Source of the DNA: Vibrio sp. HI00D65
Lineage (GTDB): Bacteria > Pseudomonadota > Gammaproteobacteria > Enterobacterales > Vibrionaceae
Assembly (NCBI RefSeq): GCF_001635455.1
Contig: NZ_LWEH01000001.1
Location: 1 to 64,000 of the forward strand
DNA: 64,000 nucleotides
Direction: 5' to 3'
Below the pieces are notes generated by a model that was not told the DNA's origin, did no database searches, and saw only the letters and a program-made list of their open reading frames with translations. Numbering within the stretch: position 1 is the stretch's first letter; each line of letters starts with the position of its first letter. Positions 16,945 through 26,762 of this stretch are shown piece after piece. A program made the position numbers and the translations under genes.

Positions 16945-18756
16945 TTAGAAATCAACGCGATAAACTGATGTGCTACCGCTGACTTCATTACCAACCGCAA
17001 TAAAGTGGTTACCAGAACGAGTGAAATGCTTGATTGATTCTGGACCTAAGTCACCGGCTTTCGAGTTGTAAGTATCGTTGTCACAATCGCCGTCTTCATC
17101 AATCTTAGTACACACAGGTTGAGTAAAATCACGATTATTGAGATAGCTGATGAAGCTTGCGTTCTTAGGCTGCGTTACGTCGAAAACCATGATGCCACCT
17201 TGGCGTTCAAGACCGATAAAGGCATAGTGCTTACCGTTAATCTCAGCCACTTCGATAGCTTCAGGTTCCACTCCTTTATCATCGCTGCGATCGTCACCAC
17301 TCTGATTGTTATCATTGGTGCTGTTGAAGTTTGCAGGATCTTGCTCAAGTACGATTCGAGCAAAGTCATCACCACTATCAAACACTAACTCGCCTGAGTC
17401 ATTCCAGATAGAGAAAGAGCGGCTACCGAACGCTTGAACCTTTTGGTCAGCAGCAAGCGTGCCTTGTGGCTTGATCACTTTAAGGCGAGCCAGTTGCTTA
17501 TTGTCTTTCAATGCACCTACCAATGGGTGGTTAGCGTCAACGTCTAACTTTTTGCCACGCACTTCATCAACATAAGCAATACAAAAGTCTTTCTCTGTGG
17601 TGTAGTTCTCAGTGCCTTGATAGTCATCGCCATCCCACTCAAAGCCTTTATCATCGCACACTTTTTGCGTTGTCTTGATGCCATACTCGCGGCCGTCACC
17701 TTCGTTCGCTGTTACGATGTAGGTATTGCCATCGACACTGTAGCTAGTGATGCTGTCTGGCATGTAAAGTCCTTCTAACATCGCGTAGCTTTGCAGGTTG
17801 CCGATATTTTGATCTTTATTCGACGCATCCAATTGCGCGCTATCCCAAGATTTACCGCCTAAACCAAGAATCGCATCCACCTCTGCAGTTGCGACATCAA
17901 TCGCTGCTAGTGCATTGTTCTCTTGCAGGGCAACGTAGAGCTTACCGTTATCAGCAAACGTTAGGTATTCAGGCTCTAGGTCTTGAGCAAAGGTCGCATT
18001 CGGAGCTGAGATTCGAACCTTGTCGGTGAGTTCTTTGTGACGAGGCTGACCTTGGTTGAATGCTTTGAAATCAATCTGAGTTACTTTAGCTCGTAAAGGA
18101 CCATTGGCTAAATCAACTAGCGTCACTGAACCTTCAGGGTCAATGGTATAGTCCGAATTCGGTTCACCTTCATTTGCTGAAGCAATATAACGACCGTCTT
18201 TAGAAAAGCTCACCATATCTGGCAGTGCGCCCGTAGTGTACGTGGTAATTAATTCTAAAGTATCTGAGCGATACAGAGCAATCATGCCATTTTGTTGTTT
18301 GTCGGCGTTTTCAATCGCGACTGCAACTAATCCTTGATGTGTCGAGACACTATTTGCTGCTCCGATATTGATACCAGAAGCTAACGCGGCAGATTGAAGA
18401 TCAATCGAGCCTTTCGAGTTTGGAGAGCTATCGGCATTCATCGATAGCACGTCAACTTTCTTTGCTTGAGCATTTACGACATACAATTTATCGGTACATG
18501 AATCGTAGCTGACAATTTCTGCAGCGGAAGTTGCGAAAGGAGCGTCGGCAATAGAACTACCAACCAAAGTAAGCCCGGTAATCTCAGCATCACTTGCGAT
18601 TGGCTGTTGACTGGATTGACATTGGAAGCTCAAAGCATCAAGTGAGGTTTGAGAGTGTGTACTAGCCGTAGGTGATGTTGACTGAGAACACCCAGCGAGA
18701 GCAGAACTCACTGCGATAGGTAGTAATAAAGTCAGCTTATTGATTTTGCGATTCAT
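16945..18756 (-). CDS. Choice-of-anchor I family lipoprotein
   Basis: A 603-residue protein with a lipoprotein signal peptide (lipobox LAGC, mature Cys about residue 23). It carries the choice-of-anchor I domain, a predicted beta-propeller with repeats such as NEGEPNSDYTIDPEGSV, PEYLTFADNGKLYVALQEN and TANEGDGREYG. Acidic loops (for example DDNQSGDDRSDDKG and DEDGDCDND) suggest calcium binding. Relatives are surface or secreted proteins, some annotated as alkaline phosphatase- or esterase-like, but no enzyme activity is certain. A GGAGG ribosome site precedes the ATG. It is monocistronic with a terminator shared with the facing SDR gene. Confidence 0.85.
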   Translation of the reverse strand: MNRKINKLTLLLPIAVSSALAGCSQSTSPTASTHSQTSLDALSFQCQSSQQPIASDAEITGLTLVGSSIADAPFATSAAEIVSYDSCTDKLYVVNAQAKKVDVLSMNADSSPNSKGSIDLQSAALASGINIGAANSVSTHQGLVAVAIENADKQQNGMIALYRSDTLELITTYTTGALPDMVSFSKDGRYIASANEGEPNSDYTIDPEGSVTLVDLANGPLRAKVTQIDFKAFNQGQPRHKELTDKVRISAPNATFAQDLEPEYLTFADNGKLYVALQENNALAAIDVATAEVDAILGLGGKSWDSAQLDASNKDQNIGNLQSYAMLEGLYMPDSITSYSVDGNTYIVTANEGDGREYGIKTTQKVCDDKGFEWDGDDYQGTENYTTEKDFCIAYVDEVRGKKLDVDANHPLVGALKDNKQLARLKVIKPQGTLAADQKVQAFGSRSFSIWNDSGELVFDSGDDFARIVLEQDPANFNSTNDNNQSGDDRSDDKGVEPEAIEVAEINGKHYAFIGLERQGGIMVFDVTQPKNASFISYLNNRDFTQPVCTKIDEDGDCDNDTYNSKAGDLGPESIKHFTRSGNHFIAVGNEVSGSTSVYRVDF

Positions 18757-18894
18757 ATATCCTCCATAATTTGAATCGCGATTTTATGAGGTGATTATGA
18801 CAGCTATCTTTCTGTTTTGTTAATAACAGATGACGACAATAGGTCTACTTTACCCATAACAACAAGACGTTACAGTGACTAATCAATTAATAAT

Positions 18895-18931
18895 AAAAAA
18901 GGCGCACAAGCAGGCTGGTGCTTGAGCGCCT
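18895..18931 (-). terminator. ompW terminator
   Basis: On the minus strand the stem GGCGCTCAAGCA / TGCTTGTGCGCC is followed by TTTTTTATTATT. Confidence 0.88.
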
Positions 18932-18950
18932 GAGTAAATGGAATCGTAGG

Positions 18951-19592
18951 TTAGAAGTTGTAACCGCCACCGATCATGAATACCCATGGGTCGATATCAA
19001 CGTCAGTTTTAAATGTATCTGTCGCAGTCTTGTATGTTGCCGTTGTTCCAATATCTGCGTACCAAACCGATGCATTTAGGAACCAGTCTTCATTGATCAT
19101 GTAGTCCATGCCAACGTTTGCAGCTAGGCCCCAAGAGTCATCTAAAGACACATCTGTTAGACCAGCGTTTTTGCCGTTAGCATTCAAACCTTCATCAAAA
19201 AATACGGTGTAGTTAAGGCCAGCACCTACGTATGGACGGAAGTCACTGTTCGCCTCACCGAAGTAGTATTGAACCATGAACGTTGGTGGAAGGTGTTTAG
19301 TATCAGCAATTTTACCTAAACCGTTAACAGAAATGCTGTGAGAAAATGGGCTGGCTGCTAACACTTCAAAGCTGATGTTGTCAGTGAACATATAACCGAA
19401 AGTCAGACCAAGCTGAGTATCAGAATCAACTGAGAATCCTAAGTCAGGGTTATTGAGTACAGCGTCGCTGCTGTCGTTCGGAGATACTGTTGCTGCACCT
19501 GCACGGATGATGAAATCACCTTCTTTATGAGCAAGAACATTCGTTGACATAAGAGCCGCAGTAATCGCAATACCACATACTGTTTTTTTCAT
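18951..19592 (-). CDS. ompW: OmpW family outer membrane protein
   Basis: A 213-residue outer membrane beta-barrel (eight strands) with a signal peptide cleaved after NVLA (residues 18-21). The motif HLPPTFMVQYYFG and the C-terminal aromatic end GGGYNF are typical of OmpW. OmpW gates small hydrophobic molecules across the outer membrane. The ATG at 19592 is chosen because AAGGAAATAATA precedes it; the frame extends eight codons upstream. A perfect FNR box lies about 90 bases upstream, which fits the oxygen control known for ompW in E. coli. Confidence 0.92.
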   Translation of the reverse strand: MKKTVCGIAITAALMSTNVLAHKEGDFIIRAGAATVSPNDSSDAVLNNPDLGFSVDSDTQLGLTFGYMFTDNISFEVLAASPFSHSISVNGLGKIADTKHLPPTFMVQYYFGEANSDFRPYVGAGLNYTVFFDEGLNANGKNAGLTDVSLDDSWGLAANVGMDYMINEDWFLNASVWYADIGTTATYKTATDTFKTDVDIDPWVFMIGGGYNF

Positions 19593-19682
19593 TATTATTT
19601 CCTTTGAGGGCTTCATTTTATTGGTGAATGAGTAATCATTTCTTATTTTGCGTGCAAGTTATCACAGAATAGCCCTACTTTA

Positions 19683-19696
19683 TTGATGGAAATCAA
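19683..19696. promoter_or_regulatory. FNR-type operator upstream of ompW
   Basis: TTGATGGAAATCAA matches the consensus TTGAT-N4-ATCAA in all ten positions. It lies 91 bases upstream of the ompW start codon, near where a class II activator site would be if the promoter -10 is at about 19658-19671. E. coli ompW is a known FNR target, which supports the call. The surrounding region up to 19989 otherwise holds only the divergent glgC promoter. Confidence 0.75.
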
Positions 19697-19989
19697 TTTG
19701 TGAAAAGATGCGACTATTTATGTAACTTTATATCGATCCGGTCACTTTATTCCTTCATTTTATTGACAGTTTTGTAACGTTCCCTCCATGCATTATTCTG
19801 TTTAACCCAACCTCATCGGCTCGTTTTAACTTGTCTGAATCAAAATAGAGCAAGCTAAGATTCTAAATGCATCAATTTGGTGCAACGAGATGGAAATCTT
19901 TATCCCCTCTTCTAATATTCAGTGGGTTACATTTGGCTTAGTGCTTGCAGGACCTTAAACATAATCATAAATACATTGAGGTTCTGACT

Positions 19990-21210
19990 ATGCAAGACAC
20001 TCTAACAATCATTCTAGCCGGCGGTGTTGGCTCTCGGCTTTCTCCTCTCACTGATAACCGCGCAAAGCCTGCGGTGCCTTTTGGTGGCAAATATCGAATC
20101 ATCGATTTCACGCTCGCGAACTGCCTGCACTCCGGGCTTCGCCAAATACTGGTACTGACTCAGTACAAGTCTCACTCTTTGCAAAAACACTTACGTGATG
20201 GTTGGTCGGTGCTTAACCCCGAGCTCGGCGAATACATCACCAATGTGCCCCCGCAAATGCGCACAGGTGACAGCTGGTATAGCGGTACGGCCGATGCGAT
20301 TTATCAAAACTTATATTTGCTGTCGCGTAGTGAAGCCAAACATGTAGTGGTCTTATCCGGCGACCATATCTATCGCATGGATTACGCCCCAATGCTCAAG
20401 CAACATAAGCAGAATAAAGCTGACTTAACGGTAGCCTGCATGGAGGTCTCGATAGACGAGGCCAAAGAGTTTGGAGTAATGGAGATCGACGAGTCTCATC
20501 AGATTAATAACTTTACCGAAAAGCCGCGTTACCCCGCGAGCGTACCCAGTAGGCCAACACGAAGTATGGCTTCTATGGGAATTTATATCTTCGATAAAGA
20601 GATACTGACACAGGTCTTATTAGCAGACGCAGAAGACCCAGATTCGAGACATGATTTTGGGAAAGACATCATTCCTAAGCTAGTCGAGAACAACAGTGTT
20701 TACGCCTATAAATTTGGCGACGAAGAGGGGCGCGTAACTCAGGATGCCTATTGGAGAGACGTGGGTACTATCGACTCTTATTACCAAGCGAACATGGATT
20801 TGTTAAAGCCAACTTCGCCAATCGATTTGTACCAACAGGATTGGGCAATTCGTACCTATGAACCGCAACTACCACCAGCTCGCACCATTGCTTCGGTAGA
20901 GGGAAATCAGGGGATATTCATTAACTCGATGATTGCTAATGGTGTCGTGATAGAGGGAGGCTCTGCACAAAACTCTATCTTCTTCCCGAAGGTAAAAGTG
21001 AGCAACGCGGCAATCGTGATTGATAGTATATTGTTTGAAGATGTTGAGATTGGACGAAATTGCCACATTCAAAACTGTATCATAGATAAAAATGTAAGAG
21101 TACCAGATGGAACCCAAATTGGTCTTGATAGCCTTGCTGACGCCAAGCGTTTCCACATTTCGAAACAAGGTGTCATCGTCGTACCCTCCTCTTATCAGTT
21201 TGAAGAGTGA
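19990..21210 (+). CDS. glgC: Glucose-1-phosphate adenylyltransferase
   Basis: A 406-residue ADP-glucose pyrophosphorylase, which makes ADP-glucose from glucose 1-phosphate and ATP for glycogen synthesis. The N-terminal nucleotidyltransferase domain shows GGVGSRLSPLTDNRAKPAVPFGG and later DVGTIDSYYQANMDL. The C-terminal left-handed beta-helix (about residues 290-400) carries hexapeptide repeats. The ATG at 19990 is chosen since GAGG precedes it by 8 bases; the frame opens 15 codons earlier at a TTG. It stands alone here without glgA, glgB or glgX, as is usual for one of the two vibrio glgC copies. Confidence 0.93.
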   Translation: MQDTLTIILAGGVGSRLSPLTDNRAKPAVPFGGKYRIIDFTLANCLHSGLRQILVLTQYKSHSLQKHLRDGWSVLNPELGEYITNVPPQMRTGDSWYSGTADAIYQNLYLLSRSEAKHVVVLSGDHIYRMDYAPMLKQHKQNKADLTVACMEVSIDEAKEFGVMEIDESHQINNFTEKPRYPASVPSRPTRSMASMGIYIFDKEILTQVLLADAEDPDSRHDFGKDIIPKLVENNSVYAYKFGDEEGRVTQDAYWRDVGTIDSYYQANMDLLKPTSPIDLYQQDWAIRTYEPQLPPARTIASVEGNQGIFINSMIANGVVIEGGSAQNSIFFPKVKVSNAAIVIDSILFEDVEIGRNCHIQNCIIDKNVRVPDGTQIGLDSLADAKRFHISKQGVIVVPSSYQFEE

Positions 21211-21242
21211 TGTTCTATCTCGGGTAACTTCACCTCAAACGA

Positions 21243-21273
21243 AAAAGGCAGCGATTTTGCTGCCTTTATGTTT
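21243..21273. terminator. Bidirectional terminator between glgC and yfcC
   Basis: A 9-bp stem AAAGGCAGC / GCTGCCTTT lies between the convergent genes, with A5 on the left and TATGTTTGTTT on the right. Confidence 0.85.
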
Positions 21274-21318
21274 GTTTGAATGATTTCAAGCAAAGCTCAT
21301 CCGACTAAAGCCCGAGCC

Positions 21319-22751
21319 TTAGAATGGACCTAACTCTATCATTTGAGCAATCACGACTGAAATCAGAGCGCCTAACGACCAGAACAAAAATAATGGTAAG
21401 AAGAAACGAACCCACTTGCCATAAGGTATTTTGGCAATCGCCAGTACCGCCAGCAAGCCACCGTTGGTTGGATAAATGTAATTCGAGATACCGTCACCCA
21501 ATTGAGACGCCAGCGCCGCAACTTGACGAGTCACTTCACCAATGTCTGCCAGTGGAATAATAATTGGCATGGTGATCACAGCTTGACCACTTCCCGACGG
21601 GATAAACAGGTTAATCGCCGCTTGTGAGAAGTAGATACCCGCCGCAGCAACAAGCTTAGAACTTCCTGAAATGATCTGCGCCAGATAGTAGATGATCGAG
21701 TCGACAATCTTCGCATCTTCCATAATGGTCAACACCGAACGCGCAAAGAAGATGATCAATACAGCGACCAATACATCGCTGACACCTTTGGTCCAATATT
21801 CACAAATCTTGTTTGGAGACAATCCCGCCACTAATCCCGGAATGATCGCCATTGCCACAAACGCACCTGCAATCTCCTTAAAGCCAAAGCCCATCGTCAA
21901 GGTACCGAAGATCATATACGTGAACACACCCAAGAACGCGATACCCGCTAGCTTCTCACGTAGAGTTAGAGCCTTCGCTTCAACATTTGATTCGTAATGG
22001 TAGCCAGTGCCATACAACAAGCCTTTGGTTGGATCTTGTTTTACTTTTCTTGCGTAATTCAACACATACCAAGCGCCAGTCAGCAGCATAAACATACTGA
22101 CAATAAAGCGATACCACATGCCTGAATACAAAGGTAGTTCAGCAATAGTATGAGCAATACCCGTGAAAAATGGGTTCGCTAACGCCGCAGCAAAACCCGC
22201 ACAACTTGCCAGTAGAACAACGCCTAACGCTGTTATCGCATCGTATCCAAGCTTGATACAGATCGGGGTCATCAACGAGATGAAAATAACATCCAATTCA
22301 CGCATACCGGTGAAGGTCACGTTGAAGAAGATCGCCGTCATGATCACTGGCGCGATCACATACAAGCCTTGTTTCTTAAGCTTAGTGGTGAGCGCAACAA
22401 CCGATGCGTCTAGCAGACCCATGTGTTTGATGATACCGAAAGCACCACCAACAAATACCACAACACCCATCACGCCAGAAGCGGATTTGAAGCCTTTAAA
22501 AAATGATTCGAAAAAAAAGAGGCTAATGTTGTTGGGTTGCTTGCTAATAGTGTATAGCTGTCTGGATCAATCACCGTGCGGCCATTCATAACCACTCGTT
22601 CAAACTCGCCAGCAGGGATAAAGTAGGTTGCGATTGCTGCAACGATTACCATGATGACCAAAGAAAGAAATGGATGATTTACTTCTTTCTCTGTTGAAGC
22701 TGTATTACCAGCCTGAGATGTAGGTACGGATGTAGATACCGGAGACGTCAT
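21319..22751 (-). pseudogene. yfcC: YfcC-family basic amino acid or C4-dicarboxylate carrier, frameshifted
   Basis: The product is a YfcC-family (PF03606) inner-membrane carrier of about 478 residues, split into two frames. The N-terminal 93 residues run from ATG 22751 (AAGGAG ribosome site) and end in SNHFLKASNPLLA; the rest begins at 22473 with MGVVVFVGGAFGIIKHMG. The frame changes at a run of eight A (22511-22518; T8 in the coding sense). Removing two bases or adding one would restore LASFFESFFKGFKSASGVMG, which fits the family. The upstream stop and downstream start overlap as TGATG. It may be a true mutation, slippage-based switching or a sequencing error at the homopolymer. Confidence 0.8.
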
Positions 22752-23114
22752 ATAGACTCCTTACTTGTCAGCAACCAAGTAATACTTGGTGCCAGGGGGA
22801 TTTTTGGAAAAACGAAACCCTTCACGCAGAACGTAGTTCTACGCTAACTAGGCTGTTTCTAAAAGGCCTTTGATAGATGGTGCTCTCAAATGTACATAGT
22901 GAAGTAGTGAGAACTACTCTCTTTGCGTCCGAGCAAAATGCAGATGTTCAACCAAGTCAGGCCAAACTGAATGAGGTCATTACAAGCAGATAAACGGAAA
23001 ATTCTGCTTTAGTAATGCGTTTTTTATCAAAAACAAAGACAAGCGGCGCATTCTAGCACAACGAGCGGTAAAATGTCATAAAAGTGTGAGTTAAGTCATG
23101 TTTTGGTGGCAATA
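22752..23114. other. Intergenic region upstream of yfcC, no gene seen
   Basis: About 360 bases with no credible frame. It should contain the promoter of the yfcC locus and, at its right end, the terminator of the decayed gene at 23162-23745. Confidence 0.5.
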
Positions 23115-23115
23115 C

Positions 23116-23147
23116 AAAAAGCGCCCTGCAAACCAGAGCGCTTTTCG
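23116..23147 (-). terminator. Terminator of the decayed lipoprotein-sorting-like gene
   Basis: The stem AAAAGCGCCCTG / CAGAGCGCTTTT has one mismatch; the minus-strand reading ends in TTTTTGTATTG. Confidence 0.75.
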
Positions 23148-23161
23148 GAAATGGAATCAAA

Positions 23162-23745
23162 CTACTTAGGCGCTAGCTCGTAGTTCTCTTGTATCTCATG
23201 AGGGGCAATCCCGTACTCATAATCTGCTAAGTAACCGTCCTTATAAACCTTCATCCCTTTTTCATCCCAACTCACTTTTATTACGGCTGTTTTGCCATCT
23301 TCGGTGCCCATTAGCTCAAGCATTTCAGCGTCAATCGTAATGGCCTTGATGGTTTTAATACGCTTAAACGGCTTGAACTCAGTGATCTACGTTGGCAGTG
23401 AACCATAGCTACTGATCCACGTCTCTTTTGCAACCAACCATTGGTTGAAAACATCATCAACAATCGCCTTAGGCATGCTTGCAATAACCACATCATCCGT
23501 CATCACGTTGTTAGTTTCTAAACTGTAACCACCCTTTCCGTCAGAAACGTAGGTTGGAAATCAGTGCCTATTTCAGATTCAGCAGGCAAGCGCCCCAGAG
23601 TCACTGACTTTTAAACGTACAGGTCTGCAGTTTCAAATTGCTGCATGATCTCTGGAACTTTCTGAAACTCAACAGGCGCAGCAAAAGCATTTAAAGCGAA
23701 AGAAAGTGAAGCTGCAACAGCAGCCAATTTAACAGGCATTTTCAT
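23162..23745 (-). pseudogene. Secreted protein gene with two stops and one frameshift
   Basis: From ATG 23745 the reading gives a clean signal peptide (VAASLSFALNAFA, then APVEFQKVPEIMQQFE). It meets a TAA after TADLYV, continues in frame to about 23560, shifts frame by a lost T in a T-run, reads SDGKGGYSLETNNVMTDD and then FNQWLVAKETWISSYGSLPT, meets a TAG near 23386, and ends with EIQENYELAPK at 23162. Total length was about 190 residues. The size, signal peptide and beta-rich content recall LolA-like or YceI-like periplasmic proteins, but I cannot name the family with confidence. A terminator still follows. Confidence 0.7.
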
Positions 23746-24251
23746 GGTAACGAATCCAAATTTAACGAAGATGTTATGGCATCCCGTACTAACAGATAGC
23801 CCAGTAAACTACCACAGCCCTTATTTGTAATTGTGATATGGAGTGACGAATTCATCAGTGGTTAGTGCGTTACTCAGAACTTTCGGAGCTTTAAACAAAT
23901 TTCAATATGGAATGGGCAGTTGAGTGTCTATAAATTAAAGTCTAGTGGTAACTTATTTATCAAAAACGAAAGAAGTTGGCTAAGTGACAAGTTCGGAATT
24001 ATAAAACCGATGAAGAGATATTCACTAGAGTGGCGCTCATAATTAGAGCAAATCATCAAAGATGGAGTATTTTTTAACATGTATCGAAAACACGAAACAT
24101 AATATGCGCTCAGTTATTCGGACTTTCAAGGGAGTAAGTAGAGATTATTTGATAACACTGAAGTCAATCACACATGTGTACTTTCTCTATTGGTTAATCT
24201 AACCGATGTTTGCTACGTTTAAATGACACAGTCATTGGAAAGGTATGATTT
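23746..24251. other. Intergenic region before hpf, no gene seen
   Basis: About 500 AT-rich bases. I see no convincing small gene, RNA or repeat. The last 100 bases should contain the promoter of the ribosome hibernation gene. Confidence 0.45.
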
Positions 24252-24608
24252 ATGAAAATAAACGTTCAAACACATCACGTATCAATTAACGACGACTCAC
24301 GTAAAGACATCGAAGGTAAATTCGAAAAGATATCTAACCATTTTCCATCACTGATCAGCTGCGACATCATCATTACCAAAGAACATGGTCAACATCAGGT
24401 TGAAGTGTTCACCAACTACGAAGGTGTACGTGTAACAGCAAAGGCGACAGATGACGTTATGTACCCAGCTGTTTCGTCAGCAATCAAAAAGCTAGAAGCA
24501 GGCCTGAGCAACCGTAAGGGACAATTGAAAGCAGATCTACACGAGAAGCCAACAAGTACCAAGCCAGAAATCGCTTCGGACATCATCCAAGAGATGAAGC
24601 TGGTGTAA
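24252..24608 (+). CDS. HPF/RaiA-family ribosome hibernation factor
   Basis: A 118-residue protein of the sigma-54 modulation / S30EA family. The N-terminal 95 residues have the beta-alpha-beta-beta-beta-alpha pattern, with VEVFTNYEGVRVTAKATDDVMYPAVSSAIKKLEAGL and basic stretches that contact the 16S decoding centre. A short tail of about 20 residues follows, intermediate between E. coli HPF (95) and RaiA (113). The protein should bind 30S subunits in stationary phase to pause translation and protect ribosomes. It is monocistronic with its own terminator. The usual second copy beside rpoN would lie elsewhere. Confidence 0.88.
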   Translation: MKINVQTHHVSINDDSRKDIEGKFEKISNHFPSLISCDIIITKEHGQHQVEVFTNYEGVRVTAKATDDVMYPAVSSAIKKLEAGLSNRKGQLKADLHEKPTSTKPEIASDIIQEMKLV

Positions 24609-24656
24609 CTCCTCAAGTAGTCAAAGTTTATCGATAAAAAACTTATTAAGAATTTC

Positions 24657-24685
24657 AAAGCCAGCACATGTTGCTGGCTTTTTCG
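24657..24685 (+). terminator. Terminator of the HPF gene
   Basis: The stem AAAGCCAGCA / TGCTGGCTTT is followed by TTCGATCTT. Confidence 0.88.
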
Positions 24686-24828
24686 ATCTTGAGAGTCAGC
24701 AAGTCACTCTCGTTACCAAATCACTTTTCCAGCTCAGTCCATAATTCCAGCCCCTGATAGCTATGACAATCATCAGTGGTCTTTGGTAAAGTACCCCTAG
24801 ATTACCTACACCAAACGGAATATTTGTT

Positions 24829-24984
24829 ATGAAGAAAGTCGCGTTGATCCTTTTCCTAGCCACTCAATTAATGGCTTGTACAGAAGTTGGCAGTGAAGCT
24901 TGGTGTGAAGATATGAAGGAGAAGCCAAAAGGCGACTGGACAGCGAACGAAGCAGGTGACTTTGCTAAACACTGCATTTTCTAA
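24829..24984 (+). CDS. DUF3012 small lipoprotein
   Basis: A 51-residue protein starting MKKVALILFLATQLMAC, a lipoprotein signal with lipobox LMAC. The mature part contains WCEDMKEKPKGDWTANEAG and ends in FAKHCIF, the DUF3012 pattern. Two cysteines besides the lipid-modified one could form a disulfide. The function is unknown; the family is common in vibrios and other marine gammaproteobacteria. It is monocistronic and faces the phn operon. Confidence 0.85.
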   Translation: MKKVALILFLATQLMACTEVGSEAWCEDMKEKPKGDWTANEAGDFAKHCIF

Positions 24985-25025
24985 GCGCCAACTCTCCGCT
25001 AAATGCAGTAAAAACTGCATAAAAA

Positions 25026-25063
25026 AACGACCGCTAGGTAGACCGAGTACCTAGGGTCGTTTG
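25026..25063. terminator. Bidirectional terminator
   Basis: The stem AAACGACCCTAGGTA / TACCTAGGGTCGTTT (one unpaired position) is preceded by A7 on the left, so its minus-strand reading has a T tract. It ends the leftward phn operon and the DUF3012 transcript. Confidence 0.85.
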
Positions 25064-25146
25064 AGCTTTAAAATGCTAGATAGACAAGCTCTCAACTTTC
25101 ACACGAATCACATGTCATAAGAAATATAGTGAACACAACACATCGG

Positions 25147-25950
25147 TTAGATTAGTTTGTTGCGGATGTGGATAACCACAGCTTCTGCAACGATAACCAC
25201 CGCAAAAATACTCACTAATACCATCGATACTTTTTGCCATTCAAAAAGGTTTTGCGCATCGTTAAGCACCACGCCAATACCGCCGGCGCCCACCAAACCC
25301 AATACCGCGGATTCACGAACGTTGATATCCCAACGGAATAACACGATTGAGTAGAACGCTGGCATCACTTGTGGCCAATACCCTTTCAACAAGATACTCA
25401 TCCATGAAGCACCCGTTGCGCGTAAAGCTTCAATAGGCCCCATGTCCACTTCGGCAATAGCTTCCGCTAACAGCTTCCCTACAAAGCCGATACTGCGAAT
25501 TGCAATTGCCATAATACCGGCGAGAACACCGGGGCCAAACAGTGCGATAAATAGTAATGCCCATACCAGTGAGTTCACCGATCGTGAAGACACAAGGAAA
25601 AATTGAGCAAACCAGTTCAACGCTTTATTGGGAGTAATGTTTGGTGCATTTAACAGCGCCAAAGGAATCGCGAACACCAAAGTAAACAGCGTACCCAAGG
25701 TCGCGATGTGCAGCGTTTCAATCATCGCGGCATGGATCGTTTGTGGGTAAAAAGCGTAATCCATTGGCACCATACGCTGAAACATATCAGCGAACTGAGC
25801 AGGCGCGTCATAAAGAAATTCAGGAATCACTTCCACCGTCTGCCAAGACCAAACAATGGCACACACTAGGCTAAGGTAGACGGCGAATCGAGCCACACGT
25901 TCATTAGGTGTAAAACGCTGCCACTCTCTATCGATAGATGCAGTTGTCAT
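25147..25950 (-). CDS. phnE: Phosphonate-type ABC transporter permease, second subunit
   Basis: A 267-residue inner-membrane permease of the PhnE type with about six membrane helices. The EAA cytoplasmic loop reads EALRATGASWMSILLKGYWP, the contact site for the PhnC ATPase. Its start codon overlaps the stop of the first permease by one base (TAATG), and AGGAG precedes it, so the two are translationally coupled. Two PhnE-like subunits probably form a heterodimeric channel. It is the last gene of the operon, and a bidirectional terminator follows. Confidence 0.9.
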   Translation of the reverse strand: MTTASIDREWQRFTPNERVARFAVYLSLVCAIVWSWQTVEVIPEFLYDAPAQFADMFQRMVPMDYAFYPQTIHAAMIETLHIATLGTLFTLVFAIPLALLNAPNITPNKALNWFAQFFLVSSRSVNSLVWALLFIALFGPGVLAGIMAIAIRSIGFVGKLLAEAIAEVDMGPIEALRATGASWMSILLKGYWPQVMPAFYSIVLFRWDINVRESAVLGLVGAGGIGVVLNDAQNLFEWQKVSMVLVSIFAVVIVAEAVVIHIRNKLI

Positions 25951-26762
25951 TAGAAGATTCTCCTAACAATGTTGGAAAGGAATTCACCGACAAGAATCAG
26001 TGCGATAATGGTGAGCAAGATAGCGGCAACGAAGTCGTAGTCGAAACGTTGGAATGCAGAGAAAAGTGTGCCGCCAAGGCCGCCCGCCCCCACGATACCC
26101 ACCATAGTCGAGTTACGCAGATTAGAATCCAACTGATAGCTTGCAAAGCCAATAAATCGCGTGAAAACCTGCGGCATCACGGCATACAGAATGACACTAA
26201 CAAAGCTAGCGCCTGTCGCTCTAATTGCTTCAACCGGTTTAAAAGAGATCTCTTCAATCGCTTCAGCGAAAAGCTTAGCGATGAAGCCTATCGACGCAAA
26301 CACCAAGGTCAAGATGCCAGCTAGCGCCCCAAAGCCCACCGCTTTTACAAATAAGATGGCGATGATCACTGGATGAAAAGAGCGACATAAAGCGATAAAA
26401 GCACGGACCGGTGTTGAAACGATCGCTGGCATCATATTTCTTGCAGCAAGTAGACCAAGAAATAATGAAATCACAATGCCAAAGAAGCTCGAAATAATCG
26501 CTATCTGCAAGCTCTCTGCTAGACCACTCAATAGCAAACTAGTACGCGAAAAGTCAGGCGGGAACATTCGAGATAGTAATCGTTCACTTTCACTAAAGCC
26601 GACGATCAAACGATCAAACGTCAGCCCCAGTGTCGAAAAGCTATAGAACAAATAAACGATAACACCAGCGATGATCGCACGGTTCGTCCACGACGCTTTA
26701 AACGGGTTTTCACGGTTAGCTTGCGAAAGACTTGGCGACGAACTTGGGTTTAATCCAGCCAT
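25950..26762 (-). CDS. phnE: Phosphonate-type ABC transporter permease, first subunit
   Basis: A 270-residue permease of the PhnE type with about six membrane helices after a cytoplasmic N-terminus of about 25 residues. The EAA loop reads [20 protein letters not shown]. It overlaps the 3' end of phnC by 13 bases and is coupled to the second permease by a one-base overlap. With PhnC and PhnD it should import phosphonates, phosphite or another organophosphate. The sigma-54 controlled neighbourhood with a glycerophosphodiesterase favours an organophosphate ligand, but this is inference. Confidence 0.9.
   Translation of the reverse strand: MAGLNPSSSPSLSQANRENPFKASWTNRAIIAGVIVYLFYSFSTLGLTFDRLIVGFSESERLLSRMFPPDFSRTSLLLSGLAESLQIAIISSFFGIVISLFLGLLAARNMMPAIVSTPVRAFIALCRSFHPVIIAILFVKAVGFGALAGILTLVFASIGFIAKLFAEAIEEISFKPVEAIRATGASFVSVILYAVMPQVFTRFIGFASYQLDSNLRNSTMVGIVGAGGLGGTLFSAFQRFDYDFVAAILLTIIALILVGEFLSNIVRRIF

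Noticed and set aside
22163-22591. A 142-codon plus frame
   Set aside because: It is antisense to the YfcC carrier, whose product is well conserved on the minus strand.
25938-26324. A 128-codon plus frame
   Set aside because: It is antisense to phnE, and its composition is that of a reverse reading of membrane helices.
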